A DNA stretch of 8,310 nt, taken from NCBI GenBank assembly GCA_002389295.1, contig DGOE01000026.1, positions 4,744-13,053 on the forward strand, in the 5' to 3' direction. The position numbers and the translations under genes were made by a program. The stretch is from Flavobacteriales bacterium UBA4474 (GTDB taxonomy: Bacteria > Bacteroidota > Bacteroidia > Flavobacteriales_D > Sanyastnellaceae). Below, piece after piece: positions 6,424-8,310 of this stretch. How positions within the stretch are numbered: the stretch's first letter is position 1; every line of letters starts with the position of its first letter. Below the pieces are notes generated by a model. It searched no databases, was not told the DNA's origin, and was given only the letters and a program-made list of their open reading frames with translations.

Positions 6424-7470
6424 ATGGACGCGGAACGCACTGAAATAGGCACGATTGGAGAATTCGGACTCATCGCCGAAATCACCAAAGACATCAAATT
6501 GCAGTCCCCGAGAACGGTGGTTGGTGTGGGCGACGATGCCGCCGTACTGGCTGCTACCGAGGAGGGCAAGCGCACCGTGGTCAGCACGGATCTGCTGTGT
6601 GAAGGCGTGCACTTCAATCTCATGTACTCCCCGCTCAAGCACTTGGGCTACAAAGCCATTGTGGTCAATCTCAGCGACATCTGCGCCATGAATGCCCGGC
6701 CCACACAAGTCGTCGTGGGCCTCGCCTTGTCCAACCGCTTCAGCGTAGAGGCCACCAAAGAGCTGTATTCGGGCATTCGCCTGGCCTGCGAACGGTACAA
6801 GGTGGACCTTGTCGGGGGCGACACGACCAGCTCTCAGTCCGGTCTCATGATCTCTGTAACCGCCCTCGGTGAAGTGAGTGAACACAGCACCTGTCTCAGA
6901 AGCGGCGCCAAACCCGGCGAGCTGCTCGTGGCCAGCGGCGAACTCGGAAGCGCCTTCATGGGGCTGCAGGTGCTCGAACGGGAAAAACATGTCTTCGAAG
7001 AAGCGCCAGGTGCACAGCCCGACCTCTCCGGGTACGAGGTCCTGTTGGAGCGGCAACTGAAACCGGAGGCCCGCGTGGACATCGTAGAGGAGCTCGAAAA
7101 GCTCGAAATCGTGCCCACCTCCATGATCGACATCTCCGACGGACTCGCCTCCGAAGCGCTCCACATAGCGGCTTCCTCGGGTTGCGGGGTGCGCATTTAC
7201 GAGGAAAAAATCCCCATGAACGATCAGATGTACGAGACGGCCCGGGCATTCAACCTGGACCCCACTTTGTGCACCTTGAGCGGAGGAGAGGACTACGAAT
7301 TGTTGTTTACCGTGCCCCAAGAGCGGTTCGAAGACATCCGGAACCACCCGATGTTCTCCATTGTCGGGCACATGACCGACGATCCCGAAGAGCGCAAGCT
7401 CATCACGCGCAACGGCATGGAGGCGGAACTCAAGGCGCAGGGTTGGGACAGCTTCAACGAAGAGGGGTAA
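6424..7470 (+). CDS. thiL: Thiamine-monophosphate kinase
   Basis: ThiL phosphorylates thiamine monophosphate to thiamine diphosphate with ATP, the last step of cofactor synthesis, in the cytoplasm. The 348 residues carry the full set of ThiL/PurM-like motifs: GEFGLI near the N-terminus (12-17), GVGDDAAV (Asp37, Asp38), STDLLCEGVHF (Asp56), NLSDICAMNA (Asp84), VGGDTT (Asp133), IDISDGLASE (Asp236, Asp239) and LSGGEDYELLF (Glu289, Asp290). These acidic residues bind Mg2+ and ATP. Length and N-terminus fit Bacteroidota ThiL, supporting the ATG at 6424. No Shine-Dalgarno is present; the exact -7 box directly upstream suggests a leaderless transcript. No other thiamine gene is in the window, so it appears to stand alone between the MbnP-like unit and the suf operon. 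I see no TPP-riboswitch features; the 43-bp upstream gap is too short for one. Confidence 0.97.
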   Translation: MDAERTEIGTIGEFGLIAEITKDIKLQSPRTVVGVGDDAAVLAATEEGKRTVVSTDLLCEGVHFNLMYSPLKHLGYKAIVVNLSDICAMNARPTQVVVGLALSNRFSVEATKELYSGIRLACERYKVDLVGGDTTSSQSGLMISVTALGEVSEHSTCLRSGAKPGELLVASGELGSAFMGLQVLEREKHVFEEAPGAQPDLSGYEVLLERQLKPEARVDIVEELEKLEIVPTSMIDISDGLASEALHIAASSGCGVRIYEEKIPMNDQMYETARAFNLDPTLCTLSGGEDYELLFTVPQERFEDIRNHPMFSIVGHMTDDPEERKLITRNGMEAELKAQGWDSFNEEG

Positions 7471-7508
7471 ACACGCCCCGCGCCGTTGGCGAACTTTGAC
7501 GTTCGTTA

Positions 7509-7583
7509 TTTAGAATCAGTCCGAATAGCGGCGTTACCTTTGTCCTATCTCTCAGTAATGGGGGACTTTGCATAGCCAAGCGC
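7509..7583 (+). promoter_or_regulatory. Predicted suf operon promoter and short leader
   Basis: In the 113-bp gap between thiL and sufA, TACCTTTG at 7535-7542 is an exact match to TAnnTTTG, with an AT-rich TTTAG at 7509-7513 about 21 bp upstream as a degenerate -33 element. A start near 7546-7548 would leave a leader of about 36-38 nt. The leader contains a five-codon mini-ORF, ATG at 7558 to TAG at 7573-7575, ending 8 nt before the sufA ATG. No clear Shine-Dalgarno precedes sufA. The thiL-proximal part of the gap holds only a 4-bp-stem hairpin and no convincing terminator. Confidence 0.5.
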
Positions 7584-7910
7584 ATGATTACTGTCCACGA
7601 AAATGCCCGCGACCAAGTTCGCAGATTGATGGCCGAACAAAGCAGTCCGGAAGGCAGCTTCGTCAGGGTCGGCGTAAAAGGGGGTGGCTGCAGTGGGCTC
7701 ATGTACGAATTGACGTTTGACAACGAGGAACAGGAGGGGGACCAAACCTTTGAAGACAACGGGGTCAAGGTGGTCGTGGACCGCAAGAGTTTCCTCTACC
7801 TCGTTGGCACCGAGCTTCAGTATTCAGGAGGGTTGAATGGAAAGGGGTTTGTATTCCACAACCCCAACGCCAACAGAACTTGTGGCTGCGGTGAGAGTTT
7901 CTCCATATGA
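7584..7910 (+). CDS. sufA: A-type iron-sulfur cluster carrier (SufA/IscA family)
   Basis: This 108-residue HesB/IscA-family protein receives Fe-S clusters from the assembly scaffold and passes them to target apoproteins in the cytoplasm. The three conserved ligand cysteines are present: Cys36 in GGGCSGLMY, and Cys100 and Cys102 in the C-terminal TCGCGESF. The segment FLYLVGTELQYSGGLNGKGFVFHNPNA (split here by position, residues 70-97) is the usual family core. Length is normal. Its TGA overlaps the ATG of sufB by 4 nt, so it is the first gene of a suf operon with its own upstream promoter. I name it sufA from this context; erpA/iscA-type naming is equally possible from the protein alone. Confidence 0.94.
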   Translation: MITVHENARDQVRRLMAEQSSPEGSFVRVGVKGGGCSGLMYELTFDNEEQEGDQTFEDNGVKVVVDRKSFLYLVGTELQYSGGLNGKGFVFHNPNANRTCGCGESFSI

Positions 7911-8310
7911 GTCTTGAGACAAACCGAATGAGCGCTGCCGAGGAAAACCCGCTGTTGGACGAGTTCACCCGCAAGGAGTATGAGTTCGGTTTCACGACGA
8001 ACATCGACGCCGACAAGGTTCCTCCCGGATTGAACGAGTCGGTTGTCCGCCTCATCAGCAACAAGAAAAACGAGCCCCAGTGGATGCTGGACTGGCGCCT
8101 CGAGGCCTTTCGCGTCTGGCAAACCATGGAGGAGCCCGATTGGGCCCACGTGGAATACACCAAGCCGGACTACCAGGCGATCAGCTATTACAGTGCCCCA
8201 AAATCCAAGGCGCCCCTCGGTTCACTCGATGAGGTGGACCCCGAATTGCGGGCCACCATGGACAAGCTGGGCATCTCCATGGAGGAGCAAAAGCGCCTGT
8301 CTGGCGTGGC
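7907..8310 (+). CDS. sufB: Fe-S cluster assembly scaffold SufB (3'-truncated by window edge)
   Basis: SufB forms the SufBC2D scaffold on which Fe-S clusters are built. Only the first 134 codons are present; the frame is open to the right edge and the family is usually about 470-480 residues. Recognisable N-terminal landmarks are KEYEFGF (residues 23-29), the PPGLNESVVRLIS stretch, WMLDWRLEAFRVW (59-71) and DYQAISYYSAPK (87-98), all characteristic of SufB rather than SufD. The ATG at 7907 overlaps the sufA stop (ATGA). A second in-frame ATG at 7928 gives a start close to the usual N-terminus of homologues, so the exact start is uncertain by 7 residues. sufC, sufD and sufS would be expected to the right, outside the window. 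Confidence 0.95.
   Translation, partial: MSLETNRMSAAEENPLLDEFTRKEYEFGFTTNIDADKVPPGLNESVVRLISNKKNEPQWMLDWRLEAFRVWQTMEEPDWAHVEYTKPDYQAISYYSAPKSKAPLGSLDEVDPELRATMDKLGISMEEQKRLSGV

Noticed and set aside
6331..7371. A 346-codon open frame antisense to thiL
   Set aside because: Its translation shows no motif, and thiL on the other strand carries every family motif; it is a shadow of third-position GC bias.
7481..7491. Hairpin CGCC-GTT-GGCG after thiL as a terminator
   Set aside because: The stem is only 4 bp and no T-run follows.

Overview
The window is an ordinary, densely packed chromosomal segment from a GC-rich member of the Bacteroidota, most likely a Flavobacteriales-like lineage. I base this on four things: a DUF4296-type lipoprotein directly behind dihydroorotase, a C-terminal tail typical of type IX secretion (T9SS) cargo, promoter boxes matching the Bacteroidota -7 consensus TAnnTTTG, and the near absence of Shine-Dalgarno sequences. 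The family-level placement is an inference. I saw no mobile element, RNA gene, CRISPR array or obvious pseudogene.

Layout, left to right. (1) 1-1397, plus strand: the 3' three quarters of a dihydroorotase gene (pyrimidine synthesis), overlapped by 4 nt with a small DUF4296-like lipoprotein gene. (2) 1403-2458, minus strand: an NAD(P)-dependent epimerase/dehydratase-family (extended SDR) protein, convergent with the lipoprotein gene. (3) 2497-4302, plus strand: complete uvrC, the nucleotide-excision-repair endonuclease, divergent from the epimerase. (4) 4315-6380, minus strand: a two-gene unit of an MbnP-like secreted protein followed, with a 4-nt overlap, by a di-heme MauG/MbnH-type peroxidase lipoprotein. 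(5) 6424-7470, plus strand: thiL (thiamine-phosphate kinase), divergent from the MbnP-like gene across only 43 bp. (6) 7584 to the right edge, plus strand: the start of a suf iron-sulfur assembly operon, an A-type carrier overlapping sufB, which runs off the window.

The most interesting region is 4315-6380. In methanotrophs, MbnH is a di-heme enzyme that oxidises a tryptophan of its partner MbnP to kynurenine, and the related CorA/MopE proteins use that residue to bind copper. Here the partner has a Sec signal and what looks like a T9SS sorting domain, so it is probably exported to the cell surface, while the peroxidase has a lipoprotein signal. That suggests a post-translational modification system coupled to type IX secretion.

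Other genes are housekeeping functions. All three co-directional pairs (pyrC/DUF4296, MbnP/peroxidase, sufA/sufB) are joined by ATGA overlaps, consistent with translational coupling in a genome with weak ribosome-binding sites. Some starts (thiL in particular) lie so close to a -7-like box that their mRNAs may be leaderless.
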